From assembly GCA_020847075.1 (NCBI GenBank), contig JADLCS010000012.1, positions 1 through 49,378 of the forward strand: DNA of 49,378 nt. Reading direction: 5' to 3'. Origin of the DNA: Gammaproteobacteria bacterium (lineage in GTDB: Bacteria; Pseudomonadota; Gammaproteobacteria; SZUA-140). Of this stretch, positions 8,065-16,959 are shown one piece after another (the stretch's first letter is position 1; every line of letters starts with the position of its first letter). Under the pieces are notes generated by a model, which had not been told where the DNA came from, made no database searches, and saw nothing but the letters and a program-made list of their open reading frames with translations. Both the position numbers and the translations under genes were made by a program.

Positions 8065-9072
8065 TCACTGTGCCTGGGCGGAGGATTGTTCCAGATACCC
8101 GCGGTAAACCTGCCCGATGCCCTCGTCCAGGCCGATGCGCGGCGACCAGCCCAACGCGCCGAGGCGCGAGACATCCAGCAGCTTCCGGGGGGTGCCGTCC
8201 GGCTTGCTGGTGTCGAATACCAGGCTGCCCGGATACCCGACGACTCGCTGCGCGGTCTCTGCCAGTTCGCGGATGGTGATGTCCTTGCCGCAACCAACGT
8301 TGATCAGTGGCGGTGAAGCGTGAGGAGTGAGGAGTGAGGCGTATTCTTCATCCGGCAGATTCAGCAGGAACAGGCAGGCGTCGGCCAGGTCGTCGCTGTG
8401 CAGGAGTTCGCGCCGCGGCGTGCCGGTGCCCCAGACCGTGACCGTAGGTGCCCCGGCGAGCTTCGCCTCGTGCATCTTGCGTATCAGCGCGGGCAGGACA
8501 TGGGAGTTCTTCAGATCGAAATTATCGCCGGGGCCGTACAGGTTCGTCGGCATAACGGCCAGATAGCGGGTGCCGTATTGCTGGTTATAGGCGCGGCACA
8601 TTTCGACGCCGGCGATCTTTGCGATCGCATAGGCGCGATTGGTCTGTTCCAGGGGACCGGTGAGCAGATATTCCTCTTTGATCGGCTGGGGGCAGTCGCG
8701 CGGATAGATGCAGGAAGACCCGAGGAACAGCAGCCGCTTCACGCCACAGCGCCAGGCCTCATGGATGACGTGGGTCTGGATCGCGAGATTCTTCTGGACG
8801 AACTCCGCCGGATAGGTGTCATTGGCCAGGATGCCGCCGACCTTCGCCGCCGCCAGCAGCACATACTCCGGCCGCTCTCTCTCGAAAAATTCCCGCACCC
8901 CTGCCTGGTCGGTCAGGTCCAGCTCGCGATGCGTGCGCAGGATCAGCTTGTCATAGCCGGCGGACTGGAAACGGCGTGTCAGGGCGGAGCCGACTAGGCC
9001 GCGGTGGCCGGCAATGTAGATGAGGGTCTCTTTGGGGAGGTGAGGCGTGAGGCGTGAGGCGTGAGGGGTCAT
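8065..9072 (-). CDS. fcl: GDP-L-fucose synthase (GDP-4-keto-6-deoxymannose epimerase/reductase)
   Basis: Short-chain dehydrogenase fold: [17 protein letters not shown] near the N-terminus binds NADP(H), then [23 protein letters not shown] and the catalytic Y-x3-K in [11 protein letters not shown]. It makes GDP-L-fucose from the product of gmd, two genes upstream. ATG 9072 overlaps the stop of the upstream small gene (ATGA), arguing for coupled translation; a GTG at 9081 is possible. The first ~14 residues ([15 protein letters not shown]) are encoded by a GTGAGGC-type array read in its stop-free direction. A second array (8313-8340) encodes LLTPHASP inside the C-terminal half, where family members have a short loop before INVG. 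The enzyme otherwise looks intact at 335 residues. Confidence 0.93.
   Translation of the reverse strand: MTPHASRLTPHLPKETLIYIAGHRGLVGSALTRRFQSAGYDKLILRTHRELDLTDQAGVREFFERERPEYVLLAAAKVGGILANDTYPAEFVQKNLAIQTHVIHEAWRCGVKRLLFLGSSCIYPRDCPQPIKEEYLLTGPLEQTNRAYAIAKIAGVEMCRAYNQQYGTRYLAVMPTNLYGPGDNFDLKNSHVLPALIRKMHEAKLAGAPTVTVWGTGTPRRELLHSDDLADACLFLLNLPDEEYASLLTPHASPPLINVGCGKDITIRELAETAQRVVGYPGSLVFDTSKPDGTPRKLLDVSRLGALGWSPRIGLDEGIGQVYRGYLEQSSAQAQ
8313..8340. repeat. GTGAGGC-type heptamer array inside fcl
   Basis: Four heptamers: GTGAAGC, GTGAGGA, GTGAGGA, GTGAGGC on the plus strand. Read on the fcl strand the array has no stop codon and gives the peptide LTPHAS in a surface-loop position. Confidence 0.85.
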
Positions 9073-9495
9073 TTGGCGCACTTCACTTTCATTGAGTTTA
9101 TCAGGCCGCCAAGAAGTCCAAACAGCCTGTCCATTTTACCGGATAAACCACAAATATCGGATATATAACCAAGCCGCTGTGCAATTATTACCTGTGTTTC
9201 GAGCTCACAAAGAGAACCTCGGGCTATTGCTAAGAACCGCATGTATTCTCTACGGCTTAATCTGCCCGCACCTTCCGCGATGTTCGATGGAACGCTCACC
9301 GCACATCTTCTCATCTGGCTCGTTATGCCATACAGCTCATGCTGGGGAAATCGGGCCGTAACCTCATAAATTTCCTTAACGAAGTTTATGGCCTCCTGCC
9401 AGATGATCAAATTATGATGCGTTCTGTTCATGGATCCTCCTTCCCTGGAAGATTATTATCTTTTACACCTCACACCTCACTCTTCACACCTCACC
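9040..9495. repeat. GTGAGGC-type inverted heptamer pair enclosing a gene
   Basis: The left array has four GTGAGG[CG] heptamers at 9040-9067; the right array has four inverted, more degenerate copies (CCTCACA, CCTCACT, CTTCACA, CCTCACC) at about 9465-9495. The region between them is not a short spacer but the four-helix-bundle gene at 9069-9431. The right array starts four bases after the gmd stop codon. Confidence 0.8.
9069..9431 (-). CDS. Four-helix bundle protein (S23 / 23S rRNA intervening-sequence protein family, Avd-like fold)
   Basis: 120 residues, all-helical, with the family signatures LIIWQEAINFVKEIYEVT near the N-terminus, LYGITSQMRRCAVSVPSNIAEGAGR in the centre, then EYMRFLAIARGSLCELETQV. 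Proteins of this family were first found in intervening sequences of 23S rRNA genes, and the DGR accessory protein Avd has the same fold; both are basic and bind nucleic acid. No rRNA or reverse transcriptase is present here. A strong ribosome site (AAGGAGG) precedes ATG 9431. The gene separates gmd from fcl, overlaps the fcl start by ATGA, and sits exactly between the inverted arms of a heptamer element, so it looks like an insertion. Its function here is unknown. Confidence 0.85.
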   Translation of the reverse strand: MNRTHHNLIIWQEAINFVKEIYEVTARFPQHELYGITSQMRRCAVSVPSNIAEGAGRLSRREYMRFLAIARGSLCELETQVIIAQRLGYISDICGLSGKMDRLFGLLGGLINSMKVKCAK

Positions 9496-9499
9496 GGTT

Positions 9500-10585
9500 C
9501 TATTCGTAATAATCAAACGTCCGAAACCCCTCCCGCCGGCAGAGTTCGTCGCGTTCGGAGATTTTGAGGTCTGCGCGGACCATTTCGGCGACGAGGTCTT
9601 TGAAGCTGGTGCGGGGGGTCCAGCCGAGTCGGGTCTTGGCCTTGGTGGGGTCGCCGAGGAGGGTTTCCACTTCGGTGGGGCGGAAGTAGCGCGGGTCGAC
9701 GGCGACGATGCAGCGGCCGTTCTCGTCGTAGCCCTTTTCCTCCACGCCCTTCCCTTTCCAGGTGATGCGCAGGCCGAGTTCGGCGGCGGCGGTGTCGACG
9801 AAATCGCGCACGCTGTACTGGACGCCGGTGGCGATGACGAAGTCTTCCGCGGTCTTCTGTTGCAGGATCAGCCATTGCGCCTCGACGAAGTCGCGCGCAT
9901 GGCCCCAGTCGCGGCGCGCGTCGAGGTTGCCGAGGTAGAGGCAGTCGAGCAGTCCGAGCTTGATGCGGGCCAGGGCACGGGTGATCTTGCGGGTGACGAA
10001 GGTCTCGCCGCGGATCGGGCTTTCGTGGTTGAACAGGATGCCGTTGCAGGCGTATATGCCGTAGGCCTCGCGGTAGTTGACCGTGATCCAGTAGGCATAG
10101 AGCTTGGCCACGGCATAGGGCGAACGGGGATAGAACGGCGTGGTCTCTTTTTGCGGGACTTCCTGCACCAGCCCGTACAGCTCGGAGGTCGACGCCTGGT
10201 AGAAGCGCGTCTTCTTTTCCAGGCCGAGGATACGGATGGCCTCGAGCAGGCGCAGCGCGCCCAGGGCATCGGAGTCGGCGGTGTACTCCGGCTCCTCGAA
10301 CGATACCGCGACATGGCTCTGCGCGGCCAGGTTGTAGATCTCGTCCGGCTGTACCTGCTGCACGATGCGGATCAAACTGCTCGAATCCGTCATATCGCCG
10401 TAATGCAGGATAAACCGGCGATTGTCGATGTGCGGTTCCTGGTACAGATGATCGATACGATCGGTATTGAACAGCGAGGTACGCCGTTTGATCCCGTGAA
10501 CGGTATAACCCTTCTTCAGCAGAAACTCCGCCAGATAGGCCCCGTCCTGGCCGGTGATGCCGGTGATTAGTGCGGTCTTGGACAT
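9500..10585 (-). CDS. gmd: GDP-mannose 4,6-dehydratase
   Basis: 361 residues, full length. The NADP-binding site [17 protein letters not shown] is at residues 7-23; [16 protein letters not shown], the [36 protein letters not shown] segment with catalytic S/T, E and Y-x3-K, and [21 protein letters not shown] are all present. It converts GDP-mannose (from manC) into GDP-4-keto-6-deoxymannose, which fcl turns into GDP-fucose; GDP-rhamnose or perosamine branches would need other genes not seen here. It lies downstream of manC, with an ACTAAGG-type element between, and ends four bases before a GTGAGGC-type array. Confidence 0.95.
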   Translation of the reverse strand: MSKTALITGITGQDGAYLAEFLLKKGYTVHGIKRRTSLFNTDRIDHLYQEPHIDNRRFILHYGDMTDSSSLIRIVQQVQPDEIYNLAAQSHVAVSFEEPEYTADSDALGALRLLEAIRILGLEKKTRFYQASTSELYGLVQEVPQKETTPFYPRSPYAVAKLYAYWITVNYREAYGIYACNGILFNHESPIRGETFVTRKITRALARIKLGLLDCLYLGNLDARRDWGHARDFVEAQWLILQQKTAEDFVIATGVQYSVRDFVDTAAAELGLRITWKGKGVEEKGYDENGRCIVAVDPRYFRPTEVETLLGDPTKAKTRLGWTPRTSFKDLVAEMVRADLKISERDELCRREGFRTFDYYE

Positions 10586-10603
10586 AAATACCTCTGAAAA
10601 GAC

Positions 10604-10784
10604 AGGACTGAGGGCTTAGGACTAAGGACTAAGCAAAATCATAGAACCAATCCCTCGATAATTCATGAAACATGTTGTCAGTTACTTTCTCAATGATGTA
10701 CGGGCTATTTTAACTGAGGTAGATGTATTTTCTCAGGTGTGCTTTTACTTAGTCCTTAGTCCTTAGTCCTAAGCCCTTAGTCCT
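10604..10784. repeat. ACTAAGG-type inverted heptamer element (manC-gmd)
   Basis: Arms at 10604-10633 and 10746-10784 with an AT-rich spacer of about 112 bases. On the coding strand the first heptamer begins immediately after the manC stop codon, so no spacer separates gene and array. Single-base variants (GGGCTTAGG) occur within the arrays. Confidence 0.9.
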
Positions 10785-12320
10785 TTATTTCCGCCCATAA
10801 TGATCCTCGAACCTGACGATATCGTCTTCCCCCAGATACGAGCCCGACTGTACTTCGATGAGTTCCAGCGGGAGGGTGCCGGGGTTTTCCAGGCGATGGG
10901 TGACGCCGATCGGGATGTAGGTGGACTGGTTTTCGCTGAGCAGGAATTCCTCGTCGCCGCGCACGACGCGGGCGGTGCCGCGGACGACGATCCAGTGCTC
11001 GGCGCGATGGTGATGCATCTGCAGCGAGAGCGAGGCGCCGGGTTTGACGCTGATGCGTTTGACCTGGAAGCGTTCGCCCTTGTCGATGCCTTCGTAGCTG
11101 CCCCAGGGGCGGTGCACGCGGCGGTGGATCTGGTGTTCGCTGCGCCCCTGCTTTTTCAGGCGGCCGACGATCTCCTTGACGTCCTGCGCCCTGTCCCGGT
11201 GTACCACCAGGACCGCGTCGGCGGTCTCGATCGCGATGATGTCCTTGAGGCCGACGCCCGCGAGCAGGCGGTGTTCGGAATACAGCAGCGAGTCGCGCGT
11301 GTCCTCCGCGAGGACGTCGCCGCGCAGTATGTTGCCGTCCGTATCCTGCGGCGAGATCTCCCACAGGCTGGACCAGGCGCCGACGTCCGACCAGCCGGCG
11401 TCGAGCGGGATCACGGCGGCTTCGGCCGGTGAGGCGTGAGGGGTGAGGGGTGAGGCGTGAGGGGTGAGGGGTGAGGCGTTGGCGCCAGTGAGTCTTTCCA
11501 TCACGGCATAGTCGATGGAGTCGCCGGGACAGGCGGTGAAGGAGGGTTTGTCCACCCGGTAGAAATCGCCGTCCTGCTTCCCGCTGCGATACGCCTGCTC
11601 CGACGCGGCGAGGATGTCGGGGCGGAATTGCCCGATGGCCTTCAGCCAGACCGAGGCGCGCACCATGAAGATCCCGCTGTTCCACAGGTAGGCGCCGGAA
11701 TCGACGTAGGACTGCGCCGTGGTGATGTCGGGTTTCTCGACGAAGCTGTCGATCAGGTAGGGCGTGAGGCGTGAGGCGTGAGGCGACAAATCATCCGGTT
11801 TTTGCGCTTGTCCCCCCAGGGCGTCACCCATCCGGATATAGCCATAGCCCGTTTCGGTGCGCGTGGGCACGATGCCGAAGGTGACGACGTAACCCTGCGC
11901 GGCCAGCCGCGCGCCTTCGATCACGGCGCGGCGGAAGGTCGATTCCTCCCGGATCATGTGATCCGCCGGCATGATCAGCAGCACGGCATCCTTCTCGCGC
12001 GCACCGGCATGCAGCGCCGCGAGGGTGGCGGCTGGGGCGGTATTGCGACCGACCGGCTCGAGCAGGATCTGCCCCGGGGGCTTGCCCAGTTGCCGTAACT
12101 GCTCCGCCACCAGGAAGCGGTGTTCCTCGTTGCAGATGACCAGGGGCGCGGCGATCTGCGGATTCGATGCGCCCTCGAGCCCGTCCAGGCGGCAGACGGT
12201 GGATTGCAGCAGGGTCCGGTCGCTGAGCGGGGCCAGTAACTGCTTGGGATAATATTCCCGCGACAGGGGCCACAGGCGCGTACCCGAGCCGCCCGAGAGG
12301 ATAACCGGTTGAATCATCAT
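10785..12320 (-). CDS. manC: Mannose-1-phosphate guanylyltransferase / mannose-6-phosphate isomerase
   Basis: 511 residues, longer than the usual ~470-480. The N-terminal guanylyltransferase domain starts PVILSGGSGTRLWPLSREYYPKQ and has FVEKPD; the C-terminal cupin domain with RPWGSYE, RFQVKRISVKPGASLSLQMHHHRAEHWIVV and ENQSTYIPIGVTHRLENPG is the phosphomannose isomerase half. It supplies GDP-mannose to gmd. The extra length comes largely from two in-frame GTGAGGC arrays, one giving [10 protein letters not shown] just before IDSFVEKPD and one giving ASPLTPHASPLTPHAS just before AAVIPLDAGWSDVG. Both fall between conserved blocks, so the enzyme is probably active. Two adjacent ATGs mark the start; the distance to wzz is about 107 bases. 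Confidence 0.95.
   Translation of the reverse strand: MMIQPVILSGGSGTRLWPLSREYYPKQLLAPLSDRTLLQSTVCRLDGLEGASNPQIAAPLVICNEEHRFLVAEQLRQLGKPPGQILLEPVGRNTAPAATLAALHAGAREKDAVLLIMPADHMIREESTFRRAVIEGARLAAQGYVVTFGIVPTRTETGYGYIRMGDALGGQAQKPDDLSPHASRLTPYLIDSFVEKPDITTAQSYVDSGAYLWNSGIFMVRASVWLKAIGQFRPDILAASEQAYRSGKQDGDFYRVDKPSFTACPGDSIDYAVMERLTGANASPLTPHASPLTPHASPAEAAVIPLDAGWSDVGAWSSLWEISPQDTDGNILRGDVLAEDTRDSLLYSEHRLLAGVGLKDIIAIETADAVLVVHRDRAQDVKEIVGRLKKQGRSEHQIHRRVHRPWGSYEGIDKGERFQVKRISVKPGASLSLQMHHHRAEHWIVVRGTARVVRGDEEFLLSENQSTYIPIGVTHRLENPGTLPLELIEVQSGSYLGEDDIVRFEDHYGRK
11429..11477. repeat. GTGAGGC-type array inside manC (seven heptamers)
   Basis: Seven consecutive heptamers GTGAGG[C/G] with a C-G-G, C-G-G, C pattern of the last base, so a 21-base higher-order unit is repeated twice. 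Read on the manC strand it encodes two copies of ASPLTPH without stops. Confidence 0.92.
11764..11784. repeat. GTGAGGC-type array inside manC (three heptamers)
   Basis: Three identical GTGAGGC heptamers, 21 bases, exactly seven codons (ASRLTPH) on the manC strand. It sits in the loop before the conserved FVEKPD motif. Confidence 0.92.
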
Positions 12321-12427
12321 GGCTGTATCTTACCAGAGCAAAAGAATGTCAGAGTTCAGTATCCCGTGTATGTCTCATCGTCAGTCCGGGAACACGTCCT
12401 GCCCGCCCATGGCCGGGGTCACGGGCT

Positions 12428-13486
12428 TTACGGGGTCTGCCCCTCCAGCCTCTCCTTGACCCGGGTCCGGAACTCGGCCATGAACGCGGCAAAGACGCCC
12501 AGTATCAGGCCGAGGATGGCGGCAAGGATCAGGATGATCCCCCGCCCGACGCCCTGCGGTTCGTGCGAGCGCAGGGAGGGCGTGATGGGGCGCGTGTAGC
12601 GGATGTTCACGATCTTCGCCTGCGCCTCCTTCACCTTTTCCTGCAGTTCGGTCTGGCTGCGGAGGTTATCGGCCAGATCGTTCTTCAGCTTATCCTTTTC
12701 CTGCGGCAGGCCGACGAGGAGACGTTCCTTGATCTCTTCCTCCCGGCCCATGTACCTCGCGGTCTCGGTGTCGATCAGCATCAGCGTCATAGCCTTGGCC
12801 TCGCCCTCCACTTCCCGCAGGGCCTTGCCCCGGTTCGCCTCCGAGCCATCGATCAATCGCCGGAGTTCCTTGAGCTGATCCTTCAGCAGGGCCTCCTGCT
12901 CGTTCAGGCGCCTGTCCCTGGCCTGCAGAAAGGCGGCCTCGTCCTTGAGCCGGTCGAGCTGGTTGCGCAGGCGGCTCAGATTGTTCTCCATGGTGAGTTT
13001 GACGACATCGATCTCGGGGTCGTGGTCCTGGGCCAGCCGCTCCAGGATCCGGGCATGCAACTGGGTGTGGAGATCCGCATCGGACTCGGGGCCTTCGCTG
13101 CGTATCAGGATCAGGTTGCTGTTCTTCGGAATCTCGGCGCTGACCCGGATATGTTCGGCCTCCGGTTCCTTCTGGAGCCGCTGCTGGAGGACATACGGGA
13201 TGTAGCTCTCGTTGAGCTTGGCGAGCAGCGTGTCCGGCTGCTCCAGCAGTTGATCCCCCACGCGGGCGATCTGCACGGTCGTCGTGTAGGAATAACGGTC
13301 GGTCTTGAGCACGGCGGCTGCGCCACCCAGCAGGAGCGCGAGCGCCACGATGGCGCCGATCAGCCGCCGGTGCCGGGTCAGGATCAGCCACAGATCCACC
13401 AGGCTGATCTCTTCCTCCGGAGCGGCATAGGGCAGAAAGGCCGCCGGAACGGTTTTTTTCAGGGGTAATTCAGGATGCTTGTTCAT
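12428..13486 (-). CDS. wzz: Wzz-type chain-length determinant / polysaccharide copolymerase
   Basis: 352 residues from ATG 13486 (a TTG precedes it). Topology is that of Wzz/PCP proteins: a cytoplasmic N-terminus with ISLVDLWLILTRHRRLI, one membrane helix (IVALALLLGGAAAVLK, about residues 44-60), a long periplasmic coiled-coil region rich in Arg/Glu/Lys, the preserved RYTRPITPS segment before the second helix (GIILILAAILGLILGVFAAF) and a short charged tail. It sets polymer length together with the Wzy-like polymerase. Location beside ihfB/rpsA with the sugar genes downstream parallels the P. aeruginosa O-antigen locus. No kinase domain is fused. Confidence 0.85.
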   Translation of the reverse strand: MNKHPELPLKKTVPAAFLPYAAPEEEISLVDLWLILTRHRRLIGAIVALALLLGGAAAVLKTDRYSYTTTVQIARVGDQLLEQPDTLLAKLNESYIPYVLQQRLQKEPEAEHIRVSAEIPKNSNLILIRSEGPESDADLHTQLHARILERLAQDHDPEIDVVKLTMENNLSRLRNQLDRLKDEAAFLQARDRRLNEQEALLKDQLKELRRLIDGSEANRGKALREVEGEAKAMTLMLIDTETARYMGREEEIKERLLVGLPQEKDKLKNDLADNLRSQTELQEKVKEAQAKIVNIRYTRPITPSLRSHEPQGVGRGIILILAAILGLILGVFAAFMAEFRTRVKERLEGQTP

Positions 13487-13848
13487 CAACCACCAGATCT
13501 AGGGAAAAGATTCAGCGCCTATCTCGCCCTCGGAAAGGCCCTTTGCGCCGGGGCATCGGGTCGTCGTTTCCACATGATCAGAACCTGCCCCCAGAAGGCG
13601 GGTGCGGGATCCAGGCTCCAGGCTCTCTACTTTTCAACGACTTGAAGTCCTCGGTCCCCGCCTTCGCAGAGACGGTATCCATACTTCTTCACTGTCGGCG
13701 AATCTTGAGATAGGTTCTAGAATCAAACGGTTAAACGATATGGCGAGCTCGAGCTATTGTATTGGAGCGCCGGGGCAAACGCCACCCCCGGAGAAAAAAC
13801 GGCCCCCGGTTTCGGGGGCCGTCGGAGGAAGTGTCTGGTTTCCGGGGC
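13487..13848. other. Intergenic region upstream of wzz
   Basis: About 360 bases. The right end holds the terminator of the comEA-like gene. The rest should contain the promoter and 5' leader of the wzz-manC-gmd group on the minus strand. I looked for an ops/JUMPstart element (GGCGGTAG type) and found none, and I see no sigma-70 pair that I trust. Confidence 0.5.
13794..13822 (-). terminator. Rho-independent terminator of the comEA-like gene
   Basis: On the minus strand a perfect 10-base stem (ACGGCCCCCG, loop AAAC, CGGGGGCCGT) is followed by six T residues. It lies 27 bases past the stop codon at 13849 and isolates the housekeeping group from the wzz group. Confidence 0.92.
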
Positions 13849-14145
13849 TCAGTTCGCCGCGGCCTCCTGGGCGGGACGTGCGACATCGCCCACGGTCAGT
13901 TGATCCCGGTTCTTGTCGAGGAAGGCCGGTCCGATGCCCTTCACCCGGGCGAGATCCTCGACACTCCGGAAGGGGCCGTGCGTCTGGCGATAGGCGATGA
14001 TCGCCTCCGCGCGGGCCTTTCCGATCCCGTTCAGCCCGGCCAGGGCGGCCGCATCGGCCTCATTGATGTTGAGTTTTCCGGCCACGGCGCCGAGGCTGGC
14101 CGCCGCGAGGACGATACCCAGGAAAATGCTGTGCAAGGTTTTCAT
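13849..14145 (-). CDS. ComEA-like helix-hairpin-helix DNA-binding protein
   Basis: 98 residues. A signal peptide (MKTLHSIFLGIVLAAASLGAVAG) is followed by a double helix-hairpin-helix: KLNINEADAAALAGLNGIGKARAEAIIAYRQTHGPF and VEDLARVKGIGPAFLDKNRDQLTV. ComEA-type proteins bind incoming DNA in the periplasm during natural transformation; single-domain gammaproteobacterial versions of this size are common. The start ATG 14145 has a strong AAAAGGAG. It is the last gene of the pyrF-lapB group, 136 bases beyond pyrF, and ends at a clear terminator. Function in uptake is inferred from family only. Confidence 0.85.
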   Translation of the reverse strand: MKTLHSIFLGIVLAAASLGAVAGKLNINEADAAALAGLNGIGKARAEAIIAYRQTHGPFRSVEDLARVKGIGPAFLDKNRDQLTVGDVARPAQEAAAN

Positions 14146-14281
14146 AGGTCAACTCCTTTTAACCCGATGGATGGATACGCGGCATCCTGCCGCGTCGCTT
14201 TGTGGAAAGCGCGATTCAGCCTAGCACAAACTCCGGCGGGGTCAATGAGAGATTCCGGTGATCTCCGCGCAATGCCGCCAC

Positions 14282-15016
14282 CTATTGAAGATAAGAGCCT
14301 ACGGTAGCCACGGCGATCTCCGCCTGGATGGCCTGCAGCGCGGCCACCGGGTCCGCCGCGCCAGTGATCGGGCGGCCGATGACCAGGTAGTCGGAGCCCG
14401 CGTGTATCGCCTCCGCCGGCGTCATCACGCGCCGCTGATCGTCCTGCGCGCCCCCGTCCGGCCGGATCCCCGGGGTAACCAGCGTGAATCCCGCGCCATG
14501 TCTTCCGCGCAGCACGGCGGCCTCGCGCGCCGAGCATACCACGCCGTCCAGACCGGCCTCGGCGGTCAGCGCCGCCAGCCGTTCCACCAGCCTTTCCGCG
14601 CTGTCCTGAAACCCGATCTCGCGCAGCTCCGCGTCGTCCAGGCTGGTCAGCACCGTCACGGCGATCAACCGCGGGCGGGACGTGAAACGCACCAGGCTCT
14701 CTCGCGCCGCTTCCAGCATGCGCCGACCGCCCTGGGCGTGGACGTTCACCATCCATACCCCGAGTTCGGCCGCGGCGGCGCAGGCGGCCGCCACCGTATT
14801 GGGGATGTCATGAAACTTGAGGTCCAGAAAGACTTCGAGGCCACGGGCGTTCAATTGTTCGACGAGGCCGGGGCCGGCGCGCGTGAACAGCTCCTTGCCG
14901 ACCTTGACCCGGCAGAGCGCGCCGTCCAGGCGGTCCGCCATCTCGAGCGCGCGGGCTGGCTCGGGGTAGTCCAGCGCCACGATGATGCGTTTCGCGTCCA
15001 TCGATCCGTGGCTCAT
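14282..15016 (-). CDS. pyrF: Orotidine 5'-phosphate decarboxylase
   Basis: 244 residues; last step of UMP synthesis. The N-terminal [14 protein letters not shown], the [13 protein letters not shown] lysine, the catalytic [13 protein letters not shown] (D-x-K-x2-D) and the phosphate-binding [11 protein letters not shown] and [15 protein letters not shown] blocks are all there. ATG 15016 overlaps the lapB stop as ATGA, showing translational coupling; a second ATG at 15001 is less likely, and an upstream extension would run inside lapB. The lapA-lapB-pyrF order is common in gammaproteobacteria. Confidence 0.95.
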   Translation of the reverse strand: MSHGSMDAKRIIVALDYPEPARALEMADRLDGALCRVKVGKELFTRAGPGLVEQLNARGLEVFLDLKFHDIPNTVAAACAAAAELGVWMVNVHAQGGRRMLEAARESLVRFTSRPRLIAVTVLTSLDDAELREIGFQDSAERLVERLAALTAEAGLDGVVCSAREAAVLRGRHGAGFTLVTPGIRPDGGAQDDQRRVMTPAEAIHAGSDYLVIGRPITGAADPVAALQAIQAEIAVATVGSYLQ

Positions 15017-16161
15017 GCCGTTTGCCCCGAATAAGGCTTGATCGTATTCCACTGGCGGCATCCCGGGCACTGCCAGTGAAGGGTGTTTCCTTTGAATCCA
15101 CAATTGGAACAATGATACATAGGGATTTTCTCAAGCAATTTATGAACTATCTGCACGCCGGTGCCGGGGTCGGTCCGATGCGTGGCGTCCGTATCCTGGC
15201 CCAGCGATTCTAGCAGATAGGCCAGCCCCGGCAGCGAGGGATGGGCATGGAGATAGGTATCGAGGTAGAGCCGTGCCTCGTCTTTACCGCGATGTTGCTC
15301 CAGGTACTGGATGAACAGCATTACCGGCTGAAAGGCGCCCTGCCGGTGCAGCGCCCCGGCGAGGAAATCGATCGCCTGGTCGGGGCGTCCGATCCGGTCG
15401 TAGCATTCCAGCAGCGGGGCGACTGCCTCGGACAGGTAGTAAGGGTCCTGGCGGCTCACCCGTTGTAGGGATTTTATGGCCGCCTTGTATCTTCCTTCGC
15501 TGTGGGCGAGGCTGGCCGCCAGCAGGCTGGCGCGCACGCACCGGCGGTCCTTGAAATAGGCGCGCCTCAGCATCTTTCTGGCGCGCGCGTATTCGCCCGC
15601 GGCCAGCGCCCGGGCCGCCAGTTCGCAGTAATAATTGGCGAGCACCGGCCGGTTCCCGTCCAGCGCGGACACGACGGCGATGGCCTTTTCCCATTCGTTT
15701 TCCTGTTCGTAGATGGCCCCCAGCAGGCGCAGGGCCTCGCTGTTTCTGGGGTCACGCTCGACGAGTTCCCGGAACAGATTCTCGGCCCGGTCCAGCAGCC
15801 CTGCCTGGTAGTAGTCGCGCCCGAGCTCGAACAGGGCGCGGTTGCACTGCGCGCGTGTCAGTTGCGGGCGGGCGACGAGATTCTGGTGGATACGGATGGC
15901 GCGATCGACCTCACCCTGGCGGCGAAACAGATTCCCCAAGGCGAAATGCGGTTCGACCGTCTCGCTGTCGATCTCCACGAGCTGCACCAGCACCTCGATC
16001 GCCTTGTCCGGCTGCTCGTTGAGGAGGTAGTTGAGACCCTTGAAGTACTCGGGTTCGATGCGGAATCCCGCGGTGCGTCCGCGGATCTGGAAGCGATGGG
16101 CCGCAAACCAGCCCGAGGCGGCGGCCACCGGCAGCAGCAGCCACAACAATCCCTGCGGCAT
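15013..16161 (-). CDS. lapB: LPS assembly regulator LapB (YciM), TPR and rubredoxin-like domains
   Basis: 382 residues. An N-terminal membrane anchor ([17 protein letters not shown]) is followed by tandem TPR units ([55 protein letters not shown] and further) and a C-terminal rubredoxin-like zinc/iron site [21 protein letters not shown] with two C-x2-C pairs. LapB controls LpxC turnover and LPS assembly at the inner membrane. ATG 16161 shares its A with the lapA TGA (TGATG), so the two are coupled. Confidence 0.94.
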   Translation of the reverse strand: MPQGLLWLLLPVAAASGWFAAHRFQIRGRTAGFRIEPEYFKGLNYLLNEQPDKAIEVLVQLVEIDSETVEPHFALGNLFRRQGEVDRAIRIHQNLVARPQLTRAQCNRALFELGRDYYQAGLLDRAENLFRELVERDPRNSEALRLLGAIYEQENEWEKAIAVVSALDGNRPVLANYYCELAARALAAGEYARARKMLRRAYFKDRRCVRASLLAASLAHSEGRYKAAIKSLQRVSRQDPYYLSEAVAPLLECYDRIGRPDQAIDFLAGALHRQGAFQPVMLFIQYLEQHRGKDEARLYLDTYLHAHPSLPGLAYLLESLGQDTDATHRTDPGTGVQIVHKLLEKIPMYHCSNCGFKGNTLHWQCPGCRQWNTIKPYSGQTA

Positions 16162-16454
16162 CAGCGTTCGTCTTGATAGGGGAGCGCGCGGAGACTGCTG
16201 AGTTCTTTTCCGGTGATCTTGATCTCCTTGCGCAGGCGCGCGATCTCGCGGTTCTTCCTGAAGATCACTCCCAGCGCGGCCAGTACCCCGCATACGGCCC
16301 CTGCGAGCAGGGTGATGACGAGGATTAACGCGAGGGGGAGTTCGCGCGCGCCGAAATAATAGTCGACCCTGACCGGGCTGGCGTTCAACAGCCCGAAGAA
16401 CAGGCCGCAGATCAGCACGATCAGGAAAAATACCAGGCTGATAATACGCTTCAT
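16161..16454 (-). CDS. lapA: LapA (YciS), DUF1049 membrane protein
   Basis: 97 residues with two hydrophobic helices (ISLVFFLIVLICGLFFGLLN and LALILVITLLAGAVCGVLAALGVIF) separated by SPVRVDYYFGARELP, then a charged helix beginning with RKNREIARLRKEIK. This is the LapA pattern, the small partner of LapB. It lies between ihfB and lapB, as in many gammaproteobacteria. Confidence 0.92.
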   Translation of the reverse strand: MKRIISLVFFLIVLICGLFFGLLNASPVRVDYYFGARELPLALILVITLLAGAVCGVLAALGVIFRKNREIARLRKEIKITGKELSSLRALPYQDER

Positions 16455-16512
16455 CCGTCCTCATCGACCCCGGGTCGTGACCGGCGCGCGGGCCGGGCGC
16501 GGCGAGAAGACC

Positions 16513-16851
16513 TTACTGGATCTCTCGCGGCATGGTCTGCTGGTCGGCCGGTCTGGACTTCTCCTGCGCCACGTTGAGATTGACGCGCTCGCGCAGTTCC
16601 TTTCCGGGTTTGAAATGGGGTACGTGCTTGCCGGCCAGCGGAACGGCCTCGCCGGTTTTGGGGTTGCGCCCCATTCTGGGGGGGCGGTAATGCAGGGAAA
16701 AACTGCCGAAGCCACGTATTTCTATGCGCTCACCGCTCGCCAGCGACTGCGCCATCTGTTCGATCATGGTTTTTACCGCGAACTCGATGTCCTTGTAGGA
16801 AAGGTGTTTCTGGCGTTGCGCGATTATTTCTATTAGTTCTGATTTCGTCAT
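16513..16851 (-). CDS. ihfB: Integration host factor subunit beta
   Basis: 112 residues from ATG 16851; an upstream in-frame extension lacks support. [14 protein letters not shown], the [50 protein letters not shown] core and the DNA-arm GRNPKTGE with its Pro are typical of IHF-beta. The C-terminal tail ([15 protein letters not shown]) is a little longer than usual. IHF bends DNA and, with the alpha subunit encoded elsewhere, serves recombination and sigma-54 promoters such as the one at 44914. It follows rpsA as in other gammaproteobacteria. Confidence 0.95.
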   Translation of the reverse strand: MTKSELIEIIAQRQKHLSYKDIEFAVKTMIEQMAQSLASGERIEIRGFGSFSLHYRPPRMGRNPKTGEAVPLAGKHVPHFKPGKELRERVNLNVAQEKSRPADQQTMPREIQ

Positions 16852-16920
16852 TACAGTGGCCCCCAATACCGGAATTATCCCTAACAACCCGTTATCCAAC
16901 GAAACCCGTCTTCTCCCGTG

Positions 16921-16953
16921 TGCGGATACCCACATCCCTGTGGGTTCGCCGCA
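16921..16953. other. Interrupted hairpin between rpsA and ihfB
   Basis: ACCCACA and TGTGGGT enclose a TCCC loop, and outer bases TGCGG/CCGCA extend the stem across a small bulge. There is no T-run on the minus strand, so this is more likely an RNA-processing or partial attenuation structure than a full terminator. Confidence 0.5.
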
Positions 16954-16959
16954 TCGATA

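Noticed and set aside
8061..8297. Extended N-terminus of gmhB
   Set aside because: The extra residues are the fcl coding sequence in another frame; the HAD domain begins right after ATG 8060.
9069..9431. Evidence for a diversity-generating retroelement
   Set aside because: The Avd-like fold is present but no reverse transcriptase and no template/variable repeat pair with A-specific changes was seen.
13487..13793. ops/JUMPstart element before wzz
   Set aside because: No GGCGGTAG-type sequence was found on the minus strand of this gap.
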